Of a stretch of DNA of 64,000 nucleotides, positions 24,634 to 33,697 are shown one piece after another. The stretch spans positions 19,138 through 83,137 of the forward strand of contig NZ_JAMJWE010000018.1 of NCBI RefSeq assembly GCF_023554105.1. The letters run 5' to 3'. The notes below the pieces were generated by a model. It saw nothing but the letters and a program-made list of their open reading frames with translations, was not told the origin of the DNA and made no database searches. Each line of letters opens with the position of its first letter. The first letter of the stretch is position 1. A program made the translations under genes and the position numbers. This DNA comes from Brucella sp. 21LCYQ03. GTDB lineage: Bacteria > Pseudomonadota > Alphaproteobacteria > Rhizobiales > Rhizobiaceae.

Positions 24634-27627
24634 TTAACGCTCGTGCTCGTCGCGTCCCTTCTTTTGCTGCTGCTTTTTCTTTTGCTCGAGTTCCTGCAAT
24701 CGCGGAACCTGTTGTTGCGGAGGATCTGTACGGGCGGTCTCTCCATCGCGAGCCATGCCCTTCACTTCCATATTAACCTGATTGTCGAGCTGTTTGGAAC
24801 CTTCAACTTTTCCATCTGTCCGATCCCGCTCTTCAAGCACGTTCGCTTCCCAGGCCCTGCGATCAACCATTTGCTCGACACGCTGCTTCTGACCGTCGAC
24901 TTCCTGAATGACGGTTTTCATAACGCGTTCCGTACCAGTGGACCGCAAATGAATTTCATCGCCGATTTCAGCGCCAGCACGATGCAGCGAAACCGGTAAT
25001 CCGACACCCCATACCGTGCGATTGCCATTAGCCGTTTCAATAACGACAAATGGCGAAGGCTCATTTTTTTCATTATCCTGATAGGGCTTATCGCCTGTCT
25101 CAACCAGGATGCCCTGAACGCCCTCCTTATAGTCGACCGTCCTAGACTGCGGCGTTCCGGAGTGGGCCACGCCTTGCTGGTCTCTATCGATTTTACTCGA
25201 CTGATCTGCGCCAGAGGATTGATGCTGATCTCGATTCGATGCATCGAGCGCACTACCCTCAATAGGGATAATTTCATTACGCAAATAGGTCTGTTCGCGC
25301 CGCGCCAGATCTTGCCAATCCAGTTCCGTCGGCTGATAGCCCTTGACCGAAATTCCGTGCGCCTGGCCCTCCAGCCACGTTTCACGCCGAAACTCCTTGC
25401 TGCCCGTTATCTCAATGCTCGTCCAGCCTCGATGCGCGGATGTTTCGACCATCAAGCGAACGCCCTGAGCATCGAATGATTTAGCGCGCAACTTCTCGCC
25501 GTTGTCCTGAAATACTTCCCGCTCACCCTTTGAATCGACGAATATACGCTGTGTTCCGCCGTGATCCTCACGGATGTAATATCGGCTGGTGATTTCATTC
25601 GGGAATGAACGATCCACTTCTGCGCGGTAGGATACTGATGCCGCCTTTTCTTCTTCATCTTCAGCGAAACGAGAGGGTTGGGAGTTTTCTGGTGATTGCC
25701 CGTCATGCACTGCTCTCGCAACGGCCTGCACTGGCTTGGCAATTTCGGAATCGGCCCCGCGAGTGATCTGAAGCGATGGATTATCCCGTTCGCCTTCTTG
25801 CGATGGCGTTGTATCAGTTAATCCGCGTTGCTCGCTCAACTCCATATGCTCACGCATAAGATTGACATGATCACGGGTATACTGCGCTACTTGCTCCAGA
25901 TCGGCTTTCTCTTCGGGACCAAGATTGCGATCAAGTCGGAACAAGGCTGTTTCAACTTCTTTCTCATACACCTCAAAATCGCTTCTCGACATTTCGCGCA
26001 CTTTCTCACCCTCCAAAATGATGTTTTTCAACTTTACCAAATTGGTGCGGTCTTGTGTTCCAAAATTTGCATAAACAATGTCAGAAGTTTTAGCTTCCTT
26101 TGCGATGTTAAGGGTGGAGAAAACTATATCTCTTTGCTGATTGGCGTATGCAATAATCTGATGATCACCGCTCGCCATCGCAATATTATCCCAACTCTGA
26201 GTTACCTTTTTGGTATACTCGTAAGTGCGAACGCTTCGAGCCACGATCCGCCGATCTAATCGCTTGTCGTCATAACGCGACTGAGCCGCAGCACTTGTCC
26301 CTTCATGTTCAGTTCGTCCATCGCGGCTAACAGGCCGCACTTGATTGCGCGTATAGGCAGGAGCATTTGCAAACTCACGCCTGTCCGTCATTTCCATAGC
26401 AATGCCGTGCTCGCGTGCCTTTTCAGCCATTAATTCGCGCCATTGGCGAAAAACCTGAGGCGAGGTTTCTACCCGATCACCAGCATCCGAGCGCATTGCG
26501 ATAATGGCATGAGCGTGGATATGCGGTCGCTTTCCGCCCTGCCCCATCTCCTTCGGGTCGCTAAACGGATCATGCATCGCAAATATGTAGCGGTGTCCTT
26601 CGAACTGAGCGGCCAGAAAATCTCGAACTGCACCTTCAAAGGCCGGAACATTGGTACCAGCTTTTGCAGACATGATGACATGCATAACATCCCTGCCCTT
26701 ACGGCTATGCAACTTCCGACGCCACTGCTTTTGCACCAGATCGCCCGCAGAACGAGCATCTAAGATAACGCGCCCCTTATCATCGCGTACTTCGCCCTTA
26801 TGATCCTCGACCAGATTTCGCAAAATGGCAGCGCCATATTCCACGCCATTACCAAAGCCGGCAAAACGGAACAGAGCCTTCGCCAGCTTTGAGGCTGCGC
26901 TTTCGTTGTAACGCCTCTGTATAATTTCCGCGGCCTTCAGGTCGCCGGTCAACCGCTCGCCTTCCGCACTACGCAACACCAGAATACCGTCAACGTGTAA
27001 AACTCCACGGGATGGCTGCGAGACAGAATACACGAAGTTGCGATTACCAAAAGCGCTCGACAGACTGTTGCGCACGAGCTGGTGCAATGCATCTTCTGTC
27101 GTAAATCCAAAAGCCTCAATGGAAACTCGGAACGTAGCGATATCCCTGCTCTCGGCTCGATTTTGAAACAATGGCTCCCACTCGCCACGCAACCTGGCCA
27201 GTTCCTCGCGCCCCTGCAACCGCTCCCCATTTTCCTTTTCGATGCGTATTTCCCCGCTGCGCGATACATAATTGACCATCGCGCCGAACCGCGCGCCGCC
27301 ACCGTAAGACGCCATTTTCACCACTGCTGGCTGACTGCCTGCTGCGACCGCGGCCAAACGCGCTTCCATCGGTCTAGCTGCCGCAATTGGCTTACTTGCC
27401 GCGCTTCCAAAGAACTGAAAACTCTGTGCCCTTGAGGATCCCATGCGCAATTTCGGCACTGAAGTACCACCTGCTGCTGCTCCGCCTGCAATCTGCAATT
27501 CGCGCAACCGCCGGTACATTTCCTCTTCCGCGCTGCTCGCAGCAACCGAACCCAGTGAACGTTCATGAAGCAACGCCGCACGACGCTGCTCCCATTCACT
27601 CTCAAAAGCTCCGAGAAAAAACTCCAT
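24634..27627 (-). CDS. Conjugative relaxase (MOBP-like, VirD2-type)
   Basis: A 997-residue relaxase that would nick oriT and pilot the strand. Candidate catalytic Tyr is Y120 in MVNYVSRSGE. The metal-binding three-His motif is KRPHIHAHAIIA (H369, H371, H373). A stretch at residues ~163-220 echoes 313-380 in spacing and strand/helix pattern, see findings. The C-terminal ~450 residues are polar and low in family signals, and include regions resembling the C-terminal part of large plasmid relaxases (WQDLARREQTYLRNE). It is followed by a small membrane protein gene and preceded by the MobC-like gene (6-base gap). Confidence 0.85.
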   Translation of the reverse strand: MEFFLGAFESEWEQRRAALLHERSLGSVAASSAEEEMYRRLRELQIAGGAAAGGTSVPKLRMGSSRAQSFQFFGSAASKPIAAARPMEARLAAVAAGSQPAVVKMASYGGGARFGAMVNYVSRSGEIRIEKENGERLQGREELARLRGEWEPLFQNRAESRDIATFRVSIEAFGFTTEDALHQLVRNSLSSAFGNRNFVYSVSQPSRGVLHVDGILVLRSAEGERLTGDLKAAEIIQRRYNESAASKLAKALFRFAGFGNGVEYGAAILRNLVEDHKGEVRDDKGRVILDARSAGDLVQKQWRRKLHSRKGRDVMHVIMSAKAGTNVPAFEGAVRDFLAAQFEGHRYIFAMHDPFSDPKEMGQGGKRPHIHAHAIIAMRSDAGDRVETSPQVFRQWRELMAEKAREHGIAMEMTDRREFANAPAYTRNQVRPVSRDGRTEHEGTSAAAQSRYDDKRLDRRIVARSVRTYEYTKKVTQSWDNIAMASGDHQIIAYANQQRDIVFSTLNIAKEAKTSDIVYANFGTQDRTNLVKLKNIILEGEKVREMSRSDFEVYEKEVETALFRLDRNLGPEEKADLEQVAQYTRDHVNLMREHMELSEQRGLTDTTPSQEGERDNPSLQITRGADSEIAKPVQAVARAVHDGQSPENSQPSRFAEDEEEKAASVSYRAEVDRSFPNEITSRYYIREDHGGTQRIFVDSKGEREVFQDNGEKLRAKSFDAQGVRLMVETSAHRGWTSIEITGSKEFRRETWLEGQAHGISVKGYQPTELDWQDLARREQTYLRNEIIPIEGSALDASNRDQHQSSGADQSSKIDRDQQGVAHSGTPQSRTVDYKEGVQGILVETGDKPYQDNEKNEPSPFVVIETANGNRTVWGVGLPVSLHRAGAEIGDEIHLRSTGTERVMKTVIQEVDGQKQRVEQMVDRRAWEANVLEERDRTDGKVEGSKQLDNQVNMEVKGMARDGETARTDPPQQQVPRLQELEQKKKQQQKKGRDEHER

Positions 27628-27633
27628 GGACCG

Positions 27634-28044
27634 CTATTCCTTGCTGCGATGCCTGTAGCCAGACCGCTTTGAGGCGCGTCGCAACTCACTAAGCACGGCA
27701 ACCTGCATCTTCTGCACATCACCGACAATCATACGGGTTTCGCTATCCGACACCGATTTTCCGCTATTTAACGCTCGTGCCACCTGATTGAGGTTGACGC
27801 CAATCATGCGCATGTCTTCTAGCATGAGGGACAAAAGTGCTCTGTCTTCATCGCTGAAAACGGGCTTAACCCCTGCCCCTTGCAGAAACACAGCCTTAAA
27901 AAATGCACTCATTGACATCTCAGCCGCCTTAGCGGCTTCGTAGATTGCATCATATTCGTCCGCCGAAACGCGGCTATGGATGGTTTGAGGCCTGGCTTTC
28001 ATAGCCATCCCACTATCGAAAACTCCTTCATCCATAAGCTTCAA
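27634..28044 (-). CDS. MobC-like relaxosome accessory protein
   Basis: A 136-residue protein with a ribbon-helix-helix-like N-terminal part (TIHSRVSADEYDAIYEAAKAAEMSMSAFF) and the mobilisation-protein motif GVNLNQVARALNSG, seen in MobC/TraJ-type proteins. It would bind near oriT and help the relaxase open the nick site. The start region shows more than one possible ATG; the first is used here. Confidence 0.8.
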   Translation of the reverse strand: MKLMDEGVFDSGMAMKARPQTIHSRVSADEYDAIYEAAKAAEMSMSAFFKAVFLQGAGVKPVFSDEDRALLSLMLEDMRMIGVNLNQVARALNSGKSVSDSETRMIVGDVQKMQVAVLSELRRASKRSGYRHRSKE

Positions 28045-28609
28045 CAGCTCCTGTAAAGAGTAACAACAATCAATCGCGGACGTGTTTCGCTATAATCAAG
28101 AAAAAGTAGCACATTTTTTCGTATCCTGCCAACAAAACCTAAAGCAAAATCGCATGGGATCGTCTAACCTAGTATCGCTCCACCCGAAAAATTCGCCGAG
28201 GCTGCGCCCCGGCTTTTCAAAGAAATTACGCTCACCAGGGTTCACCTCCAGAACGCCCAATGCGCCTTTGTGTACCACTCGTACTCGCCAACAAGGGACG
28301 CTTCGCTTTTGCCCTTGTCGGACTGCGTGCAAGCGGTACAGGCGGCCCCTGCGCGGCTCCGGGGTTCATCATAAGCTAGGAAGGAACTGGAGAAGTGAAC
28401 CACACGATTATGTCGTGTGGATATGGCATGTGAACACATCATGTGGGCCATAAAACACATGATGTGTTCACATCGTATGAAAATAGCGTAATCTGTTCCT
28501 CACGCCATATGACTAACGATCACCTCTCGCTTCAAACGCACGTTAGTCTGATATTGCTTGAGCCGGACGTGAGTAAACGTTCATGCTCTCTTCGCTTGAA
28601 GGAGAATTC
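28045..28609. other. oriT: Probable oriT / relaxosome control region with three inverted repeats
   Basis: A 565-base gap between divergent mobC-relaxase and virC1-like genes. It contains ACAAGGG (28291-28297) / CCCTTGT (28312-28318) and CCACACGA (28400-28407) / TCGTGTGG (28413-28420). A perfect 18-bp inverted repeat runs from 28428-28445 to 28456-28473 with a 10-base spacer. Such repeats beside relaxase genes are typical of oriT and of promoters for the divergent genes. I cannot point to the nick base. Confidence 0.55.
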
Positions 28610-29323
28610 ATGACAGTTCGATTTTCAGCAGTAAGTGGTAAAGGTGGCGCGGGGAAAACGACCACCGTCATTTTGACAGCAGGTGAATTCGCTCTCCAAG
28701 GTCGGCGAGTCCTTCTGATCGATGCTGATCCGCGTCAAAATCTGGCGGAGTGGTGGAAGCGCTGCGAAGCGAAGGGCAACTTGCCTGAATCAATTGGTCT
28801 GACGAGCGCACTTCGCCAGAATTCAATCGAACAGATCATGTCCTCGCAGGCTAAAAAGTACGACGCAGTCCTTATCGATGCTCCAGGCGTAGATAGCGTG
28901 GTCATGGATACCATTATAGATCATTCCGATATCGTGATTACCCCAATTCAGCCTGCTCAGGATGAAATAAAAGCTGCAGGCGAAGCCGCAGAAACTATTG
29001 CAGCCCGCATAGATCAAAACCAACGTCTTATTACTCAAGCTGTTGTGCGCACGCGCATCACAATCGTTAATCGGCATCTTGAAGAATATCGGATCATTCG
29101 CCCATTCGTAGCGAATTTAAACCATCATGGTTACAATACGACGTTGCTGGAAACGGAACTGATGGAGCGCAATTGTTACCGCGAGATCCGTAGCGGCCTG
29201 GGAACATTGCAGATGTTAGAATTAACGGATGCAATCTGTAAAGCGAGAGCAGAGGTTAGCACATTCGTAGGTGAACTCGACAGTTTAAGGGAGCAGAAGT
29301 TCATGGAGACGGTGAATGGCTAA
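28610..29323 (+). CDS. ParA-family ATPase, VirC1-like
   Basis: A 237-residue protein with deviant Walker A KGGAGKTTT (residues ~11-19) and VLLIDADPRQN. The VLIDAPGVDS and PIQPAQDEIKAAGEAAE segments are the pattern of VirC1. In Agrobacterium, VirC1 binds beside the T-border and recruits relaxosome to the cell pole. I start at ATG 28610 after AAGGAG. It overlaps the next gene by 8 bases. As it sits beside oriT and the relaxase, a transfer role is more likely than partition, which RepA/RepB here provide. Confidence 0.8.
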   Translation: MTVRFSAVSGKGGAGKTTTVILTAGEFALQGRRVLLIDADPRQNLAEWWKRCEAKGNLPESIGLTSALRQNSIEQIMSSQAKKYDAVLIDAPGVDSVVMDTIIDHSDIVITPIQPAQDEIKAAGEAAETIAARIDQNQRLITQAVVRTRITIVNRHLEEYRIIRPFVANLNHHGYNTTLLETELMERNCYREIRSGLGTLQMLELTDAICKARAEVSTFVGELDSLREQKFMETVNG

Positions 29324-29732
29324 AGGCAAGGTAACATTATCGGACTTTCCAGTTGCTTCTCGCAGACGCCCTTCAACAACTGATGAGAAAAAGCCAATCG
29401 CTGAATTGGAGGGCACGGAAGATGTCGCAAATGAAAAAGTTTCTCAGTCTTCAGACACGAAGAAGCAGGCAATCCATTCCAAATCGCAATTCGTCACGCC
29501 AGAAGAGAGAAGGACGAACGATACTAAAGAAGCCAACCAACGCGAAGATTCCCGCAATCGCTTACGGCAGCTCCGCAGGGATCGTGAACGAGAAAGCAAA
29601 CATTTTGTAAATGTCTCCCTTGATTACGACACTAAACGGCGACTTGAAAAGGCCGCTCACGAGAACGGACTTAAGATGTCCGTCATCCTTCGCGACGCAA
29701 TTGACCAGTATCTGACTGAAAACGGATACTGA
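29316..29732 (+). CDS. Ribbon-helix-helix protein, VirC2-like partner
   Basis: A 138-residue protein with a charged, disordered first ~85 residues and a C-terminal RHH-like fold (FVNVSLDYDTKRRLEKAAHENGLKMSVILRDAIDQYL). Order and overlap with the VirC1-like gene match virC1-virC2. It probably binds oriT-proximal DNA. Confidence 0.65.
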   Translation: MAKGKVTLSDFPVASRRRPSTTDEKKPIAELEGTEDVANEKVSQSSDTKKQAIHSKSQFVTPEERRTNDTKEANQREDSRNRLRQLRRDRERESKHFVNVSLDYDTKRRLEKAAHENGLKMSVILRDAIDQYLTENGY

Positions 29733-29734
29733 CC

Positions 29735-30124
29735 ATGTTCGGTCGCAGCTTACTTTTAGGATTGGTAGTCGGGATCGGAGTTGGTCTATATTTATCGCCT
29801 TATCTCACTGCTAACGGTTTTGACCGTGCAATTAAACAAATCCACTCATCCACTCAGGCTCAAACTCGCAAACCTGCCATTTCCGTAGAATGGCCAACCA
29901 ACCAGATGGCCAAAGAAGAACTTTTTCGTTTTTCCAACTGGAATTATGCAACCTATGGCAAGAATTCTATCACCAAGGTTATCCACTGCATTCAGATCAA
30001 ACAGCAAACTATTGCTTGCGAACTCTCAGCTACGCTTAGTTGGCTTAAGGACACAGCTTTGATCGAAGCAGTCTTTGAAGGAAAGCCAGGGAACTGGCGA
30101 ATGGCCGCGGCGAAATCGCGTTAG
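29735..30124 (+). CDS. Hypothetical membrane-anchored protein
   Basis: A 129-residue protein with an N-terminal hydrophobic helix (LLLGLVVGIGVGLYLSPYL) and a small periplasmic domain with two cysteines (VIHCIQIKQQTIACEL). It starts two bases after the RHH gene stop, so it belongs to the same unit. No family recognised. Confidence 0.6.
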   Translation: MFGRSLLLGLVVGIGVGLYLSPYLTANGFDRAIKQIHSSTQAQTRKPAISVEWPTNQMAKEELFRFSNWNYATYGKNSITKVIHCIQIKQQTIACELSATLSWLKDTALIEAVFEGKPGNWRMAAAKSR

Positions 30125-30191
30125 TTTACATATTTGAGTTCATTTTCCCGTTTGACGGCGCTTTCTGTATTCGTGGGGCAGAAAAGTTTGG

Positions 30192-30211
30192 TGATGAATT
30201 TCGTTTCATCA
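30192..30211. promoter_or_regulatory. Inverted repeat TGATGAA-N6-TTCATCA upstream of XRE gene
   Basis: Perfect 7-bp arms, 77 bases before the XRE-family start. Suits an operator for the neighbouring HTH protein. Confidence 0.4.
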
Positions 30212-30287
30212 AACTCTACAGTGCCAAACCAACGAAAATAATTCATAATAATCGATTAGGCGGCATGGTGTGTAAGGGGTTTTGACA

Positions 30288-30788
30288 GTGAATAATGATA
30301 CTGCTGATTTCGCAAAAGAACATTCATTGGAGAAAACCAATGACCCGGAAATCGATAAGCCCGTCTATAGACGTCGTGGCTTTGAAGGTATCAGCACATT
30401 TGAAGAAATAGACCAAAAACTTGCGAAATATTTAAGAGAAGCTCGTGAACAGGCTGGTTTGAAACAAGCGGATTTCGCGCCGCTTATGGGCCTGTCTACC
30501 CCGGTATATGGTCGTTACGAGCGCGCTTTCTCAAAACTTCACGTTACGCGCATGATACACATCTGCGAAGTACTGGGTTTCATGCCAATCGATATGCTCT
30601 TTGCGGCAGCACCTCATCTCTGGGGTGAAAACGAGGAAGAGGCCAGCGATCGTGTCGAGCTGGCAAAACTCATAACCAATCTCCCACACAATACCACACG
30701 AGATCTGCTGTCGTTGGTTAAAAAAATGGCGGAACTTCAGAACCAGGTTGATGCAAGCTCGAAGAGCTCGAGCCTGGCTGCGAAATAG
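30288..30788 (+). CDS. XRE-family transcriptional regulator
   Basis: A 166-residue DNA-binding protein. The HTH lies at about residues 48-102 (LAKYLREAREQAGLKQADFAPLMGLSTPVYGRYERAFSK). I choose GTG 30288 because AAGGGG lies 8 bases before it; TTG 30282 is too close. It lies between the relaxosome unit and the antirestriction gene and may regulate transfer. Confidence 0.75.
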   Translation: MNNDTADFAKEHSLEKTNDPEIDKPVYRRRGFEGISTFEEIDQKLAKYLREAREQAGLKQADFAPLMGLSTPVYGRYERAFSKLHVTRMIHICEVLGFMPIDMLFAAAPHLWGENEEEASDRVELAKLITNLPHNTTRDLLSLVKKMAELQNQVDASSKSSSLAAK

Positions 30789-30814
30789 ATGGCCACGTAA
30801 ACGGCCTCACATGA

Positions 30815-31684
30815 TCACCCGCTTGCAATCTCATGGAGATAATCGGCGACCGCCTGTGCTTTGGCTGCTGCGGTGATAATGGCGCGTTTATCGGACTTCA
30901 AAACGGCCAGCCAGTTTTCGATATAAGCGGCTGTGTTTTCGCGAGGATCATGGGCAACACCCAGGTCAGCGCAAAGAAATGCTGCGGATAGTTCGGCAAC
31001 GAGTTCTTCGAGTGCGTAAGCGTTTGTACCAAAGCGGCCGGACAGATCGCGATCAAGGCGATGTTTTGCACCTGACCAGTGCGCAACTTCATGCAGAAGC
31101 GACGAGTTCAGGTGGACATCGCTTAAAAAACGCTCCCGGTCAGGCATGAGAATGTCGTCAGGACCGGGGCGATAGCAAGCCTTCGTGCCGCCATAGTGAA
31201 TGACTGCTCCGGTCTGGCGAACGAAGGTGTCGACGGTTTCATTGTGAGGCACGGGCGCCATCGGCATCGGTTCGGCGGGGCTGTAATAATCGGTAGGCAG
31301 GTTCTCGATCTGCTCTACGTTGAATACCGTGTAGCCTTTGAGATAAGGGATTGTATGATCGTCATCGGCGTCCTGATCCTTGGGTGTGAAAGTGCCATAT
31401 TTGACGACAAGCGATCCCCGTTCGCCCTTTCGAACTTGTCCACCGAGATCCTTCGCCTGACGATAGGTCATCCAGATGGTGTCCTCAAAGCCGTTCATTT
31501 GCGAAGCGATCCAGAGCATGAGAACATTGATGCCGCGATAGGCTTCGCCGCTCATTCGACGCGGGATGGTGCAGCTCGGGCGGGTATTTCCGCGCCAAGG
31601 CCGCACCCAGGGTTTGGTGCCGGCTTCCAGCTGTTCGATGATAAGGTCTGTTATGCGCTGATAGGTGTCGCTGACATTGTTCAT
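30815..31684 (-). CDS. ArdC-like antirestriction protein
   Basis: A 289-residue protein. The N-terminal ssDNA-binding-like domain (YQRITDLIIEQLEAGTKPWVRPW) is followed by a zinc-metallopeptidase-type domain with HEVAHW (H198, E199, H202) and LEELVAELSAAFLCADLG. ArdC proteins enter recipients with plasmid DNA and shield it from restriction. Start at ATG 31684 after GGAG; the frame extends upstream without a better site. Confidence 0.85.
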   Translation of the reverse strand: MNNVSDTYQRITDLIIEQLEAGTKPWVRPWRGNTRPSCTIPRRMSGEAYRGINVLMLWIASQMNGFEDTIWMTYRQAKDLGGQVRKGERGSLVVKYGTFTPKDQDADDDHTIPYLKGYTVFNVEQIENLPTDYYSPAEPMPMAPVPHNETVDTFVRQTGAVIHYGGTKACYRPGPDDILMPDRERFLSDVHLNSSLLHEVAHWSGAKHRLDRDLSGRFGTNAYALEELVAELSAAFLCADLGVAHDPRENTAAYIENWLAVLKSDKRAIITAAAKAQAVADYLHEIASG

Positions 31685-31906
31685 GGCCGTCTCCATTCGT
31701 TGGTTGACGGCAAAAAACGGAGATAGCCGAGACGAACCCATGCACCCATTGGGCCGCAACGAATGTGTAGGACCGCGAAGCGGTTGCATGGGAGAGCGGC
31801 TATCGCAGCTTGCCCGTCAATCAGCCAACGGATGAGGCGGCCTATATGTCAGTCACCAAAGTAAACGGGCCGGATCTTAGCGCGAAGGACGCACCGTTTA
31901 TCGGTC

Positions 31907-32155
31907 TCAGTTGTCAGAATCCCGCTCGGGTTGCTTTTGCGATGAGAGCTCTGCAAGCCGGGATGACGCAACGCTTTTCTGCTCTCGTGACATTCGCTCG
32001 ACGGCGGGTACATCTGGATCTATGACGTGAGCTGGAGGCGACAGGCGGGAGAAGTCAGAGCGAGCCGTGAATGCGATTTCGCTGTCATCATCGGGCAACC
32101 GTTCTGGAAGGTCGGCGCGATCAACTGCCACGATCAGTAGCAAGGCTGGCAACAC
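31907..32155 (-). CDS. Possible small protein (uncertain)
   Basis: An 82-residue frame on the same strand as ArdC and overlapping the end of the next upstream frame by 35 bases. It starts with a hydrophobic MLPALLLIVAV. No motif is recognised. It may be the 3' part of a gene whose 5' part is the frame at 32121-32465 after a frameshift. Confidence 0.25.
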   Translation of the reverse strand: MLPALLLIVAVDRADLPERLPDDDSEIAFTARSDFSRLSPPAHVIDPDVPAVERMSREQKSVASSRLAELSSQKQPERDSDN

Positions 32156-32465
32156 GGCTATCTTGACCCAGAACCCGCCCTGTTATCCGTTCGCCTGCCA
32201 TCGCCGTGTGCATATCGTGATCAAATGCGTCCACACCGCGCAACTCCAGATCGAAGAACGCAGCCCTTATAGCTTCTTGGCGGTTAGGATTGATCGCGTC
32301 TTTAAAGACATGTTTGATCGTTGAACTGCAGGGGGCGTTTGTCAGCGTGATCGACGCTTCGATTATGCGCGGTTTGGTGATGAAGATAAAGTCAATGTCA
32401 TCTCCATACAAGCGGCCAAGCAGTCCAATCAAAGCCTCCTGCATACGTTCATCCGATCGCATCAA
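32121..32465 (-). CDS. Hypothetical protein (uncertain)
   Basis: A 114-residue frame with a protein-like composition (GRLYGDDIDFIFITKPRIIEA, AIRAAFFDLELRGVDAFDHDMHTAM). No domain is recognised. Upstream 32466-32760 has no supported gene. Confidence 0.35.
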   Translation of the reverse strand: MMRSDERMQEALIGLLGRLYGDDIDFIFITKPRIIEASITLTNAPCSSTIKHVFKDAINPNRQEAIRAAFFDLELRGVDAFDHDMHTAMAGERITGRVLGQDSRVASLATDRGS

Positions 32466-32769
32466 CCACTAGGTCAACATCACTACGATGAACGGCTACG
32501 GATAACAATGTGACAGCCATCATAACTACCTGTGTTTTATCATTACCATTCGCACTATAACGCCTCATCAATGCGCGGAACCACCCAGCGTCAAATGTAA
32601 TCGCGCATTTGACAATGACCTGAACGGGCAATTTCCAGCCTCAGCCCTTCAATACGTCTTGCCATAGTAAACAGCATGAAAGTTTATGGCCAAGATTCCT
32701 GTTGGATTTCCCCATGGAAAAGAAAGACGTTCAAGAGCCTGATAACAAGGGGACTTTTTATTGCAATGC

Positions 32770-32788
32770 GCCCGGCACTGAGCCGGGC
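32770..32788. terminator. Hairpin GCCCGGC-N5-GCCGGGC downstream of DUF736 gene
   Basis: Perfect 7-bp GC stem 13 bases after the DUF736 gene stop (minus strand). No clear U-tract follows, so termination is likely weak or Rho-aided. Confidence 0.4.
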
Positions 32789-32800
32789 ACTGTTGGGCTA

Positions 32801-33142
32801 TCAATTGCGTGGTTCCCATTCGAGAACGGCCTGAAGGCTTGGATCGTCCTGACCGCCGAAGCGGCCCAGGTTGGCGTTGTAGTTCAGTCGGCGGATCGAG
32901 AGATTCCGCTTAATGCCTTCGCCATCGACCTTAGCCTTTTTCCAGATGCCGCCGACCTCAATATTGAAGCCACCCGGGGACTTGGCGAAAACGCGGTGCG
33001 TAGGGGCGTCCGGGTTTTCCGAATTGAAGGGCACAACCTCAATATCAATGTCGTCTGTCAGGGTAGAAATGCGGCCTTTGCCGGATGCGATGTCGAGATC
33101 TTCGCTTTCGAACTGGATGAAGTTGGTAATTTCGTTGGTCAT
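32801..33142 (-). CDS. DUF736 family protein
   Basis: A 113-residue protein starting at ATG 33142 after GGAG. The core (FNIEVGGIWKKAKVDGEG, LSIRRLNYNANLGRFGGQD) is characteristic of DUF736, small proteins common on alphaproteobacterial plasmids, of unknown function. The frame is open for 80 more codons 5' but without family similarity. Confidence 0.75.
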   Translation of the reverse strand: MTNEITNFIQFESEDLDIASGKGRISTLTDDIDIEVVPFNSENPDAPTHRVFAKSPGGFNIEVGGIWKKAKVDGEGIKRNLSIRRLNYNANLGRFGGQDDPSLQAVLEWEPRN

Positions 33143-33697
33143 AGTGTTTACTCCTCTATGTGGTTGCGATGATCGTTCTAGGGCACGGTGGTAAGCGGTG
33201 TTGCACCCTTGGGCCGGAGCGTAGCGGAGGAAGCCGAGGGCCGAAAAATTTGTCACGCGAGGAGCCGCAGGCAGGGAAATATTTCGGGCTTCCGGCTTTG
33301 CAATAACCGCGTCGACGTGCGAACGAGAGTCAAGAGCAACCAAATTAGAGGTGTTCTCTATGAACCAATATGGCAACTCAACTCGCAAGCCTATTCCGTC
33401 ATTGCAATACCGATAATCTACCGCATAGTAGCCATATTCAGCGTATTATCAACGGGTTTCGTAAGCTCATCATGAATAGGAATAACCGGATCAGTTCGCT
33501 GCATTGTTCTCCGAGACTACCAAATTGGATAGATCCTGAGTTACTTATTTGGAAGCATGGGTCCGTCGATATAGATGCGTGCTCTCTCCGTCGACCGAAC
33601 TTATTCCAAGCAAACGCTTGCATGCTTCGTTCTCAGCATACCCGTATTCAGCAATGTCGATGCCGTGGTTTCGTGGCAGAGAAAATATAGCGAATGA
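33143..33697. other. Gene-free region between DUF736 and solo repC
   Basis: About 555 bases without a convincing gene; short frames present are not protein-like. It probably holds the promoter of the DUF736 gene and the 3' side of the repC unit. I see no perfect RepB-type site. Confidence 0.5.

Noticed and set aside
28610..29323. Considered as a plasmid partition ParA
   Set aside because: No ParB or centromere beside it; location at oriT with an RHH partner fits VirC1, and repA/repB already provide partition.
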